A DNA stretch of 35,947 bases, taken from the NCBI GenBank assembly GCA_946480055.1, contig CAMLID010000029.1, positions 1 through 35,947 on the forward strand, in the 5' to 3' direction. Of the stretch, positions 28,180 through 35,717 are shown in pieces; position 1 is the stretch's first letter, and every line of letters begins with the position of its first letter. The DNA comes from an uncultured Lysobacter sp. (GTDB lineage: Bacteria; Pseudomonadota; Gammaproteobacteria; Xanthomonadales; Xanthomonadaceae). Position numbers and translations under genes: made by a program. The notes below the pieces were generated by a model. The model was not told the origin of the DNA. It saw only the letters and a program-made list of their open reading frames with translations, and made no database searches.

Positions 28180-29003
28180 CGTCAGCTGCCGCAGGCCACC
28201 CAGGACGGGAACATCCTCGGGTTCACGAACGTCTACGATGCCAGCGGCAACACGACCCGGATCGACAACACTGTCCAAGGTCTGAACCACAACCGTTACC
28301 TTGAGTACGACGCCCTGGATCGCCTGGTCCGGGCCAGTTCGGCCACGTTCGGCGGCAGCCAGCATCGGATCGACTACGCTTACGACGGCCTGGACAATAT
28401 CCGCGCCGTGACCCACCCCGGCGTGCGCGAACACACCTACCTGTACGACGCCAACAACCGCCTGACCAACGTCAAGAACAGCGTCGGCGCCACGGTGATG
28501 GGCTTGGACTACGACGTGCAGGGCAACCTGTCCAACAAGAACGGTCAGCAGTACGGTTTCGACCACGGCAACCGCCTGCGCTGGGTCATGGGCAAGGAGA
28601 GCTACCGCTACGACGCGTACGGCCGCCGCTCGGAAACTTTGAAGGACGACGGCTCCGCTCACGTCTTCCAGTACGGCCAGTCGGGGCAGTATTTGTTCAG
28701 CTCCAAGGTCAGCCCGGCCAGTGGCCAGACCACGCACGAGTACGTCTACCTCGCCGGCAGCCTGATCGCCACGATCGACCACGACTGGCCGAGCAACGCC
28801 ATCACCGCGACCCGCTACCAGCACACCGATGCCTTGGGCAGTCCGGTGGCGACGACCGACACCAACGGCGCATTGGTCGAGCGCACCCAGTACGAGCCCT
28901 ACGGCAGCGCGATCAACAAGACGGTCGACGGTATCGGCTACACCGGTCATGTGATGGATGCGGCGACCGGGCTGACGTATATGCAGCAGCGGTATTACGA
29001 TCC
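28180..29003 (+). repeat. 824-bp direct repeat, copy B
   Basis: Partner of 24137-24960; see that entry. The left edge coincides with the break in lipoprotein gene 4, and the four bases cgtc at the edge are shared by both copies. Confidence 0.95.
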
Positions 29004-29652
29004 TGGCATCGGACGGTTCCTATCCGTTGATCCGGTGACGGCGGACGGCAACACGGGCGGCAACTTCAACCGGTACAAGTACGCCGCGAACAGCCCGTAT
29101 ACATTCACTGACCCAGACGGCAGACAGGAAGCGGCTGATCGGTTTGGGGATCAGTTCGCAAAGGATGTGAAAGCGGGCAATCTCGACGTCTACAAGCCCT
29201 TTGAAGGGCCAGCCATAGCTGTTACTGCCATCATGGCCGCACCTGTCGTGGTTGTTGCTGGATGGGAAACGGGGGTGGCTGTGCTCGCCAATCCTGGTGC
29301 AGTAGCGGTGGCGACAGATGTAGCAGCAGGCGCTGCTGGCGTAACTGGAACCGCAGGCCTCGCAAGTACACTCAAGCCGGGGCCATTTGCGGGAGCCTCA
29401 ATCCCTGCTCGATCAGCTGCGCAAACCTTTACATCGGCTGAGCGTACGGCGATTAACAAAATTGGTCAAACAACCGGATGTCATACGTGCGGCACTACAA
29501 ACCCGGGAACAAAGAGTGGAAATTTTGTTCCGGACCATCAGCCTGTATCGTCTCTCAATAGCGCAAATGCGCCACAGCAGCTGTTGCCACAATGTTTAAC
29601 TTGTAGCAGGCAGCAAGGGCTTGATGCAATTAAAGAGCTGAGGAAAAAGTAG
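28180..29652 (+). pseudogene. Orphan RHS C-terminal cassette with nuclease-like tip (no own start)
   Basis: 490 codons are open, beginning mid-protein. The RHS part is the 824-bp copy of the full gene. The tip then differs completely: after GRFLSVDP and FTDPDGR comes a hydrophobic stretch (AVTAIMAAPVVVVAG and an Ala/Gly-rich segment, possibly for membrane passage), then CHTCG, VPDHQPV and CLTCSRQQG. Two CxxC pairs around an Asp-His are typical of HNH/zinc-finger nuclease toxins; this is inference from the pattern. There is no signal peptide, and the first usable start (GTG 28408) has no ribosome site. The cassette is probably silent until recombined into the full gene through the repeat. Confidence 0.8.
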
Positions 29653-29654
29653 TC

Positions 29655-30023
29655 ATGAAAAGGTCGTTAACTTTGGCGCCGCCGAACTCTCTGATACTCG
29701 TTATGGATCATGAGTCTGGCGTGCCTCCGGAATCCATTACGGCGGCCCTTGTTGGGGCGACCGACTCTTGTCTTGCTATTGGTACGCTGGCTGCGCCCGA
29801 TGGAGAAACCACGATCACCCTGACCGATGATCTCGATGGGGTCGAATCAGGCGAGCTGGTCTTCGACGGGATGCTATTCACGCCGAACAGAGAGCTATCG
29901 ATCTGCAATGTAATGAACGAGAAGCTGCTGACCCTGCCGGTCCCAAAAACCGCAACCGGTGTGAAAGTTTTTGCGAATGATCCTTCTGAGCCTGACGAGA
30001 TCGTAGTCTTCGCGAGGCCATAG
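29655..30023 (+). CDS. Small cytoplasmic protein, immunity candidate of the orphan nuclease tip
   Basis: A 122-residue protein that starts three bases after the stop of the orphan RHS cassette, with GAGG upstream. It has no signal peptide, as expected for protection against a nuclease acting in the cytoplasm, in contrast to the lipoprotein immunity candidate of the HEXXH toxin. It is mostly beta, with repeated acidic patches (DDLDGVESGELVFDG, NDPSEPDEIVVF). I cannot name the family; the call rests on position, size and charge. Confidence 0.7.
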   Translation: MKRSLTLAPPNSLILVMDHESGVPPESITAALVGATDSCLAIGTLAAPDGETTITLTDDLDGVESGELVFDGMLFTPNRELSICNVMNEKLLTLPVPKTATGVKVFANDPSEPDEIVVFARP

Positions 30024-30178
30024 AACTCGCATGTGTGAGGCGCGAGGCTGGATTTATGATGCATGGCCTCTCGGGCCAGCTGGCGCGTGCCAAGACTCTT
30101 GGAGAGATCATCAATGCTCCAGCCAGTACCAATGCATGCGCGCACGAGGCGTGAGCGCGGCAAACGAAGGATGCTGTG

Positions 30179-30775
30179 ATGAAATCGCTACTGCTTGTTG
30201 CAAGCGCGATCTGTTTTCTCGGAAATGGTTGTGCGGCCGCATCGCCCCCTGGCGGGGTCGCTCCTGCGCCTGCTCGCCGATGCGAAATTCGTTTATCAGC
30301 CTGGTGCATTGCTGAGGGGGCTTACGAGATCAGTCGGCAGTTGGCCAATGATTCTATTCACGACCGAGTCTGGTCGATGCGAGGCAGATTCCGGTCTGAA
30401 TCGAAATTGGTCATTTTTGAGCCCAACGGCTGCAGAAGCGGATTTTCTAATGCACTGGAACTAACAAGGTTTGAACGCGACATCGAGTGGCAAGATCGTT
30501 CGTGGAATCGAATGCTGGTCAGGCTCAAGTCGGATGGGTCTTGCGATCTCACAGTACTGCTGCCCCCCTATGACAGCGATCCAATGGAGTGGGCGTTCTC
30601 AGATGGTCTTCTTCTGGTGCGGCCTTGCATCGGGAGGCGGCGCAGGCCTACATCCGCAGGGCGGTGGTGGTCCAACCCTGAGGCGGTCGTGCCCTTTCGC
30701 CGGACAAAGAAAAGCCCGGCGTGCGCCGGGCTTTTCAGGTGCGACCAAGCGCCGACTCAGTTGGCCGGCGTGTAA
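30179..30775 (+). CDS. Hypothetical exported protein, probably with a damaged 3' end
   Basis: The product starts MKSLLLVASAICFLGNGCAAAS, a Sec or weak lipoprotein signal, at an ATG with GAAGG upstream. About 125 residues of ordinary soluble sequence with several cysteines (RRCEIRLSAWC, NGCRSG, GSCDLT) follow, and I do not recognise it. From roughly 30610 the translation turns Arg/Pro-rich and runs through the btuB terminator into the btuB 3' end, so the original end seems lost or frameshifted. It may be one more member of the island, for instance a further immunity-type protein. Confidence 0.5.
   Translation: MKSLLLVASAICFLGNGCAAASPPGGVAPAPARRCEIRLSAWCIAEGAYEISRQLANDSIHDRVWSMRGRFRSESKLVIFEPNGCRSGFSNALELTRFERDIEWQDRSWNRMLVRLKSDGSCDLTVLLPPYDSDPMEWAFSDGLLLVRPCIGRRRRPTSAGRWWSNPEAVVPFRRTKKSPACAGLFRCDQAPTQLAGV
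30710..30735. terminator. Bidirectional terminator between the island and btuB
   Basis: An 11-bp perfect stem (30710-30720 with 30725-30735) with a GTGC loop and A4/T4 ends can stop transcripts from both sides. It is 21 bp past the btuB stop and marks the right edge of the island. Confidence 0.88.
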
Positions 30776-32601
30776 CGCAGGGTCAGGAACCACTCGCGGC
30801 CGGGCTGATTGTAGAACGAGACCGTTTCGTAGTCGCGGTCGAACACGTTGGCCACGCGTGCCTGCAGCGACCACGACGGAGTGAACGCGTATTCGGCGCG
30901 CAGGTCGAGGGTGCCGTAACCGGCGACGAGGCGGGTGTTGGCGACGTCGTCGTAGCGAGCGCCCGAGGCGACCGCGGTCACGCCGAAACGGAAGTCGCCG
31001 AAGGCGCGGTCGATGTCGACGCGCGCGCTGCGCTTGGCCCGACGCGGCAGGTCGTTGCCGGCGAAGAAGCCGACCCGGTTCTCGCTGTCGAGGAAGCTGG
31101 CGCTGGCGGCGATAGTCCAGTCGGCGACGGTGGTGTCGACGCCGATCTCGGCGCCGCGCAGGCGTGCGCGCTCGATGTTGTTGGGCAGGAAGATCGAGGC
31201 GTCGTAGGCGATCAGGTCGTCGACCTGGGTGCTGAAGCCGTCGATGCGTGCGTTGAAGCGTTCGCCGCGGTAGGCCAGGCCGAGTTCCCAGGTCTTGGAC
31301 TCTTCCGGGCGCAGCGCCGGGTTGCCGAAGAACGGGTAGTAGAGTTCGTTGAAGGTCGGGGCCTTGAACGCGGTGCCGTAGCCCGCGGTCAGGCGCCAGT
31401 TTTCGGCGAAGCCCAGGCCCCAGGCGATGCTGCCGGTGGTGTGGCCGCCGAACTGTTCGTTGTCGTCGCGGCGCAGGCTGGCTTCGAGCGACTGGGCGCC
31501 GAAGCGGCCCTGGTACTGGACGAAGCCGGCGTGGTTGTCGCGCTCGCTCTCGTCGTAGGCGGTATCGCTGTCGACGCGGTCGCGCAGCCAGTCGAAGCCC
31601 ACGCTGACCAGCTGGCCTTCGCCGACGCCGAAATCGCCCTGCAGGGTGACGCTGTCGCGGTCGGTGGAGAAGAAACCGTTGGGCGTGTCGCCGAGGAAGT
31701 TGTCCGACGAGTCGCGGTTGCGGCCGGCGCTGAACTGCAGGCGCACGGTTTCGGACGGACGCCAGGTGGCCTTGCCGCCGATCACCTGCTGCACGACTTC
31801 GGAGTAGTTCACGAAGCTGCCGTCGTACTCGTTCTCGCCTTCGGCGCGCAGGGCGTGGCCTTCGAAGCTGAGCGCGTCGGTGGCGTCGAAGCCGCCGCGC
31901 AGCGACAGCGAGCGGTTGCGGTAGCCGTCGCGGTCGGGTTCTTCGGTAAAGCAGCCGGCGAACAGAGTGCTGGAGCCGTTGCAGGCGTTGATGCCGTCGG
32001 TGCGCTGATAGGCGGCGTCGGCGCCGAACCAGCCGCGGCCGATGCGGCCGCCCACACCGGCGCTGGCTTCACGGTCGCCGTTGCTGCCGACGGTGATGCT
32101 GGCGCGCGGCGCGACCGCGCCGCGATCGCGACGGGTGAAGATCTGGATCACGCCGCCGATGGCGTCGGCGCCGTACAGGCTGGAGCGCGGGCCGCGCACG
32201 ATCTCGACGCGGTCGATCAGCGCCATCGGCAGATCCTGGAACGAGGCCAGGCCGGAGGTGGGCGAGCCGATGCGGATGCCGTCGACCAGGACCAGCACGT
32301 GGTCGGTCTCGCTGCCGCGCATCGACAGCGTGGTCAGCTTGCCCAGGCCGCCCTGGTTGCCGATGGAGATGCCGGCGCGGCCGCGCAGCAGGTCGGGCAG
32401 CGAGCGCGCCTGGCTGCGGGCGATGTCGTCGCGGGTGATCACTTCGACCGGGGACAGCGCGTCGTTGGCGCTGATCGCGGTGCGGGTCGCGGTGACGACG
32501 ACATCGTCGAGGTCGGTGGCCTCGTCGTTGGTCTGCGCCTGGGCGAGAGCGGGCAGGGCAAGAGCCATGGCGATGGCCAGGGACAGGTTCGGAACACGCA
32601 T
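30757..32601 (-). CDS. btuB: TonB-dependent vitamin B12 receptor
   Basis: A 614-residue outer-membrane receptor (same length as E. coli BtuB precursor) importing cobalamin with TonB energy. A Sec signal (1-23, ALAQAQ) is followed by a TonB box region DDVVVTATR, the plug domain (about 35-160, with VLVLVDGIRIG and the conserved IERVEIVRG-type stretch) and a 22-strand beta barrel that ends in the outer-membrane C-terminal motif FLTLRYTPAN. A GTG six bases earlier is possible, but GGAG is best spaced for the ATG at 32601. The cobalamin riboswitch upstream settles the substrate. The other genes of B12 use are not in the window. Confidence 0.95.
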   Translation of the reverse strand: MRVPNLSLAIAMALALPALAQAQTNDEATDLDDVVVTATRTAISANDALSPVEVITRDDIARSQARSLPDLLRGRAGISIGNQGGLGKLTTLSMRGSETDHVLVLVDGIRIGSPTSGLASFQDLPMALIDRVEIVRGPRSSLYGADAIGGVIQIFTRRDRGAVAPRASITVGSNGDREASAGVGGRIGRGWFGADAAYQRTDGINACNGSSTLFAGCFTEEPDRDGYRNRSLSLRGGFDATDALSFEGHALRAEGENEYDGSFVNYSEVVQQVIGGKATWRPSETVRLQFSAGRNRDSSDNFLGDTPNGFFSTDRDSVTLQGDFGVGEGQLVSVGFDWLRDRVDSDTAYDESERDNHAGFVQYQGRFGAQSLEASLRRDDNEQFGGHTTGSIAWGLGFAENWRLTAGYGTAFKAPTFNELYYPFFGNPALRPEESKTWELGLAYRGERFNARIDGFSTQVDDLIAYDASIFLPNNIERARLRGAEIGVDTTVADWTIAASASFLDSENRVGFFAGNDLPRRAKRSARVDIDRAFGDFRFGVTAVASGARYDDVANTRLVAGYGTLDLRAEYAFTPSWSLQARVANVFDRDYETVSFYNQPGREWFLTLRYTPAN

Positions 32602-32740
32602 GAGCACTACTCCAGAGGCGCGGCGTTCGTGCCGCGCCGTCGATCAGGGGAGTCGCGAGGAGAGAGGGGCCGCGAATGCGGGCGCTGGACGCGCCGACGG
32701 TCGCCGCCGCGACGCCCTCCGCATCGCAACCAGTCGCGCA

Positions 32741-32918
32741 TCGTGGCCGGTCTCCGGGCTCGCGAGCCGGGGCCGTGGCCCCGTCCGCGGCGCCTTCCCG
32801 TGCCGATGCACAGTGGCGGTTGCCGCGGTCGACTCGCTTACCGTTGCGGGGGCAGCGCCGGGCTGGCCTGATCGCGCTCAAGGAGCGCAGGGGCGTCACC
32901 GGCTTCCCGTTTCAACCC
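32741..32918 (-). ncRNA. Cobalamin riboswitch (AdoCbl type) upstream of btuB
   Basis: On the minus strand the order of conserved pieces is right. GGGAAGCCGGTG lies near the 5' end (about 32908-32897). CCCCGCAACGGTAAG comes next, then the B12 box GCCACTG (32817-32811) with TGCATCGGCACGGGAAGGCG, and finally GAGCCCGGAGACCGGCC (32761-32745). The last stem ends about 140 bases before the btuB ATG, leaving room for an expression platform. Binding of cobalamin would reduce btuB expression. Confidence 0.95.
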
Positions 32919-33202
32919 GTGCAGCAGATGCCGTGGGTCACCTCGAAGCGCGCGCAGTCTACGCGATCGGGGGCGGTGTGGCCAAAAGGGCTGGGGTTTC
33001 GAGGGGCGTTGCTGTCAGCCCCTCTCCCACTGGTAGAGGGGCTGGGGTGAGGGTCCGGCGCGGGCGTTGAGCTCCAACTTCAATCCGGACCTCATCCGCC
33101 CTTCGGGCACCTACTCCCGCAGGCGGGAGAGGGCAAGGGCTGGGGTTCGTAGTGTTTCGTACCGAGGCAGCGCTTGCGCGCGACAGGTCGGAAGAGACCG
33201 CG
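32919..33202. repeat. Intergenic palindromic repeat element between btuB and the TfoX-like gene
   Basis: The core runs from 33016 to 33130. Hairpin one has perfect 10-bp arms cagcccctct/agaggggctg (33016-33025, 33035-33044). Hairpin two is ctcccgc-ag-gcgggag (33114-33129). Between them lies ctcatccgcccttcgggcac. It belongs to the same cctctcccg family as 829-895 and is a common type of intergenic repeat in Xanthomonadaceae. The btuB promoter should lie around 32930-33000; I see no clear elements there. Confidence 0.65.
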
Positions 33203-33607
33203 TTACTCCCGCTCTTCCGCCTCGTCCCGCCCTTCCGCGGCGGGCTCGTCGTCGAAACCGTCGTCGTACGACGGCGGCATCGCCACCGTGTCTTCGGTCA
33301 GCACCGTGGTCCGCACCGGGCCGGCGGCCGGGCGGTTGCGCGGCGCGGGCAGCAGCGCGGTGGCGGCTTCGGCGGCGGCGATCAGTTCGTTGCGGCGCGT
33401 GTCCGGGACTTCCTGCCAATGGCAGTTCAGCAGCGCGCCTTCGATCGCGTACAGCAGGTTCAGGGTCGGCTTGAAGCCGGCGCGCTTGACGCGCATGAAG
33501 GCTTCGACGGTGCCGACCGCGGCGATGTCCTCGTAGCTGCGCAGGCCGACCTGGCGCAGCCAGGCCGCGCTCTTGGGACCGATGTTGCGTAGCTTGGCCG
33601 CGGTCAT
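33203..33607 (-). CDS. TfoX C-terminal-domain protein
   Basis: A 134-residue cytoplasmic protein. The TfoX-C domain (about 1-80) is clear from KLRNIGPKSAAWLRQVGL, with a helix-hairpin-helix-like turn, and from YAIEGALLNCHW. The remaining 50 residues are disordered and acidic (DDGFDDEPAAEG to EEERE-like end). The N-terminal TfoX domain of the competence regulator is missing, so a Sxy/TfoX role in competence is not implied. The start overlaps the stop of the sulfoxide reductase gene as ATGA, which means coupled translation. Confidence 0.88.
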   Translation of the reverse strand: MTAAKLRNIGPKSAAWLRQVGLRSYEDIAAVGTVEAFMRVKRAGFKPTLNLLYAIEGALLNCHWQEVPDTRRNELIAAAEAATALLPAPRNRPAAGPVRTTVLTEDTVAMPPSYDDGFDDEPAAEGRDEAEERE

Positions 33608-34086
33608 CGCAGCGACTCCACGAATGCCTGCGCGATCGCTTCCAGGCCGCGTTGGTCGTCGGCGTCGAAGCGGTCGAGCTTGGGGCTGTCCAGGTCGAAC
33701 ACGCCGATCAACTGGCCGTCCAGGGACAGCGGCACCACCAGCTCGGAGTTGGACGCCGAATCGCAGGCGATGTGGCCCGGGAAGCGGTGCACGTCGGCGA
33801 TGCGCTGGGTCTGGCCGCTGGAGGCCGCGGCGCCGCACACGCCCTTGTCGAGCGGGATGCGGATGCAGGCCGGCAGGCCCTGGAACGGGCCGACCACCAG
33901 CTCGCGGCCGTCGTAGAAGTAGAACCCGACCCAGTTGAGGTCCGGCAAGGCGTGGTAGACCAGCGCCGACAGGTTGGCGGCGTTGGCGACGCGGTCGCTT
34001 TCGCCCTCGATCAGGGCGCGCGCCTGGGCCAGGAGCAGGTCGTATTGTTCCGGCTTGCTGCCGGACAGGGGGTTGGCGGCGAACAT
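33604..34086 (-). CDS. msrC: Free methionine-(R)-sulfoxide reductase (GAF domain)
   Basis: A 160-residue cytoplasmic enzyme that reduces free Met-R-sulfoxide, like E. coli MsrC (YebR). It is a single GAF domain. The three catalytic/resolving cysteines are present at 74, 84 and 108 (LPACIRIP, GVCGAA, HIACDSAS), with exactly the spacing of C84, C94 and C118 in the E. coli enzyme. WVGFYF and VFDLDSP are other family landmarks. There is no ribosome site. TACACT stands 8 bases before the ATG and may be a -10 box, so a leaderless transcript is possible. Confidence 0.95.
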   Translation of the reverse strand: MFAANPLSGSKPEQYDLLLAQARALIEGESDRVANAANLSALVYHALPDLNWVGFYFYDGRELVVGPFQGLPACIRIPLDKGVCGAAASSGQTQRIADVHRFPGHIACDSASNSELVVPLSLDGQLIGVFDLDSPKLDRFDADDQRGLEAIAQAFVESLR

Positions 34087-34151
34087 ATCGCGAGTGTAGC
34101 AGCGGCACGCCGGGGTATTACCATGGCCGGACTCCGCCCCTGGGAACGCCG

Positions 34152-34925
34152 ATGACCGAGCCCGCCCAGACCCTGCCCGCTTTCCGCGAACGCGGCCATC
34201 AGGTGACGCGGCTGGAAAGCTTCGTCGATGCCGCCTTCGCGTTCTCGCTGACGATGCTGGTGATCCTGTTCAACGATCTGCCCGATACCGTGGCCGAATT
34301 GCGCGAAGCCCTGCGGCGGGTGCCGACCTTCGTATTCTGCTTCGTGCTGATCGCGCTGTTCTGGGGCGCGCACAACCGCTGGAGCCGTCGCTTCGGCCTC
34401 GACGACGGGCGCTCGATCGTGCTCAGCCTGGCCTTGGTGCTGGTGGTGATGATTTACGTGTATCCCCTGCGCATGGTGGTTTCCAGTGCGATGGCGATGT
34501 TCACCGGCGGCTGGGTCAAGAGCGAGCTGGGCATCGATCGCGCACATTGGAATGCCGATCTGCAGACCGCCTTCATGGTCTATGCGGTGGGCTTCGGGTT
34601 GCTGTCTTGGATCGTGTGCGAGCTCAACCGCCATGCCCTGCGTCGCGCCGACAAGTTGGGATTGAGCGAGGCCGAGCGCTACGAGACCCGCACCGAGATC
34701 GGTCTGCACTGGATCCTGACCGGCACGGCGTTGCTGAGCCTGCTGTTGAGCGGGCTGGCCCTGGCCTGGCCGGGCGAGAACGCACCGGGGCTGATCGCGG
34801 CACTGCCGGTATGGGTGTACGCCTTGCTGGGCGTGGTCATGCCTATGTACGCCAAGCGCCGCAACCGCTCGTGGCTGGCGCGGCGGGCGGCGACGGATGC
34901 ACCGGCCACGGAAGCCCCGGCTTGA
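34152..34925 (+). CDS. TMEM175/DUF1211-like membrane protein (putative potassium channel family)
   Basis: A 257-residue inner-membrane protein with about six helices. The first helix RLESFVDAAFAFSLTMLVI corresponds to the RxxxFSD helix that lines the pore of TMEM175 potassium channels, but the Ser is Val here. HNRWSRRF after helix two and the later helices also fit the family. Whether it conducts potassium cannot be told, given the altered motif. The start is an ATG with a weak site (GGGAAC). Its TGA stop overlaps the TTG start of bioD, so both are on one transcript, although no functional link is obvious. Confidence 0.82.
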   Translation: MTEPAQTLPAFRERGHQVTRLESFVDAAFAFSLTMLVILFNDLPDTVAELREALRRVPTFVFCFVLIALFWGAHNRWSRRFGLDDGRSIVLSLALVLVVMIYVYPLRMVVSSAMAMFTGGWVKSELGIDRAHWNADLQTAFMVYAVGFGLLSWIVCELNRHALRRADKLGLSEAERYETRTEIGLHWILTGTALLSLLLSGLALAWPGENAPGLIAALPVWVYALLGVVMPMYAKRRNRSWLARRAATDAPATEAPA

Positions 34926-35593
34926 GCGCGCGCAGTTACTTCATCACCGGCACCGACACCGGCATCGGCAAATCGCATGCCAGCGCGACCTTGCTGCATG
35001 CGCTGCGCGCCAAGGGGCTGCGCGCGGTCGGCATGAAGCCGGTCGCCAGCGGCTGCGAGGCGAGCGCCGAGGGCCTGCGCAACGAAGACGCGCTGCTGCT
35101 GCAGGCGGCCAGTTCGCCGACGCCGGCCTATGCCGACGTCAATCCCTATGCGCTGCGCGCGCCGTTGGCGCCGGAACTGGCCGCCGCGCAGGACGGTGTC
35201 GAGATCGCTCTGCCGATGTTGCTGGCCGCGCACGCGCGCCTGGCCGCGCAGGCCGATGCGGTGGTGGTCGAGGGCGTGGGCGGCTGGGCCGCGCCGCTGT
35301 CGGCCAGCTTGGACCAGGCCGACTTGGCGCGCGAATTGGGCGCGGCGGTGGTGCTGGTGGTCGGAATGCGGCTAGGCTGCATCAATCATGCGCGTCTGAC
35401 GGCACGCGCGATCGCGGCCGACGGCCTGCAGTTGATCGGTTGGATCGGCAACGAAATAGACCCGCACATGGACAGGCGCGATGACAATTTCCGCTTATTG
35501 CAGCAGCGCCTGGATGCGCCGTGCTGGGGCCGGCTCCCCTACACATTCCAGCCCGAACCAAGGCACTTTTCGCACCTTCTCAACGTGGCGTAA
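34922..35593 (+). CDS. bioD: Dethiobiotin synthetase
   Basis: A 223-residue cytoplasmic enzyme (E. coli 225) that closes the ureido ring of dethiobiotin with CO2 and ATP, the step before biotin synthase. The P-loop is GTDTGIGKS (10-18; the usual last residue is Thr), with MKPVASGC (the catalytic KPVxSG lysine), VVVEGVGGWAAPL and the GNEIDP loop. I chose the TTG at 34922: it overlaps the previous stop as TTGA and has GGAAG at seven bases. The longer frame from 34547 only overlaps the membrane-protein gene. Other bio genes are not in the window. Confidence 0.94.
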   Translation: MSARSYFITGTDTGIGKSHASATLLHALRAKGLRAVGMKPVASGCEASAEGLRNEDALLLQAASSPTPAYADVNPYALRAPLAPELAAAQDGVEIALPMLLAAHARLAAQADAVVVEGVGGWAAPLSASLDQADLARELGAAVVLVVGMRLGCINHARLTARAIAADGLQLIGWIGNEIDPHMDRRDDNFRLLQQRLDAPCWGRLPYTFQPEPRHFSHLLNVA

Positions 35594-35717
35594 TAGCGCT
35601 TGTCCCGTGACTTATGGGGGGTGGGGGCGAATATCAGAATGTTAGACTTTCGAGTATAGGAATTAGAACAATCACCGAGCGGGCACGCTCTAGAACGATG
35701 GAATCGGAGTCCTTCCC

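Noticed and set aside
30024..30175. Small coding frames after the second immunity candidate
   Set aside because: Short frames without ribosome sites or recognisable content.
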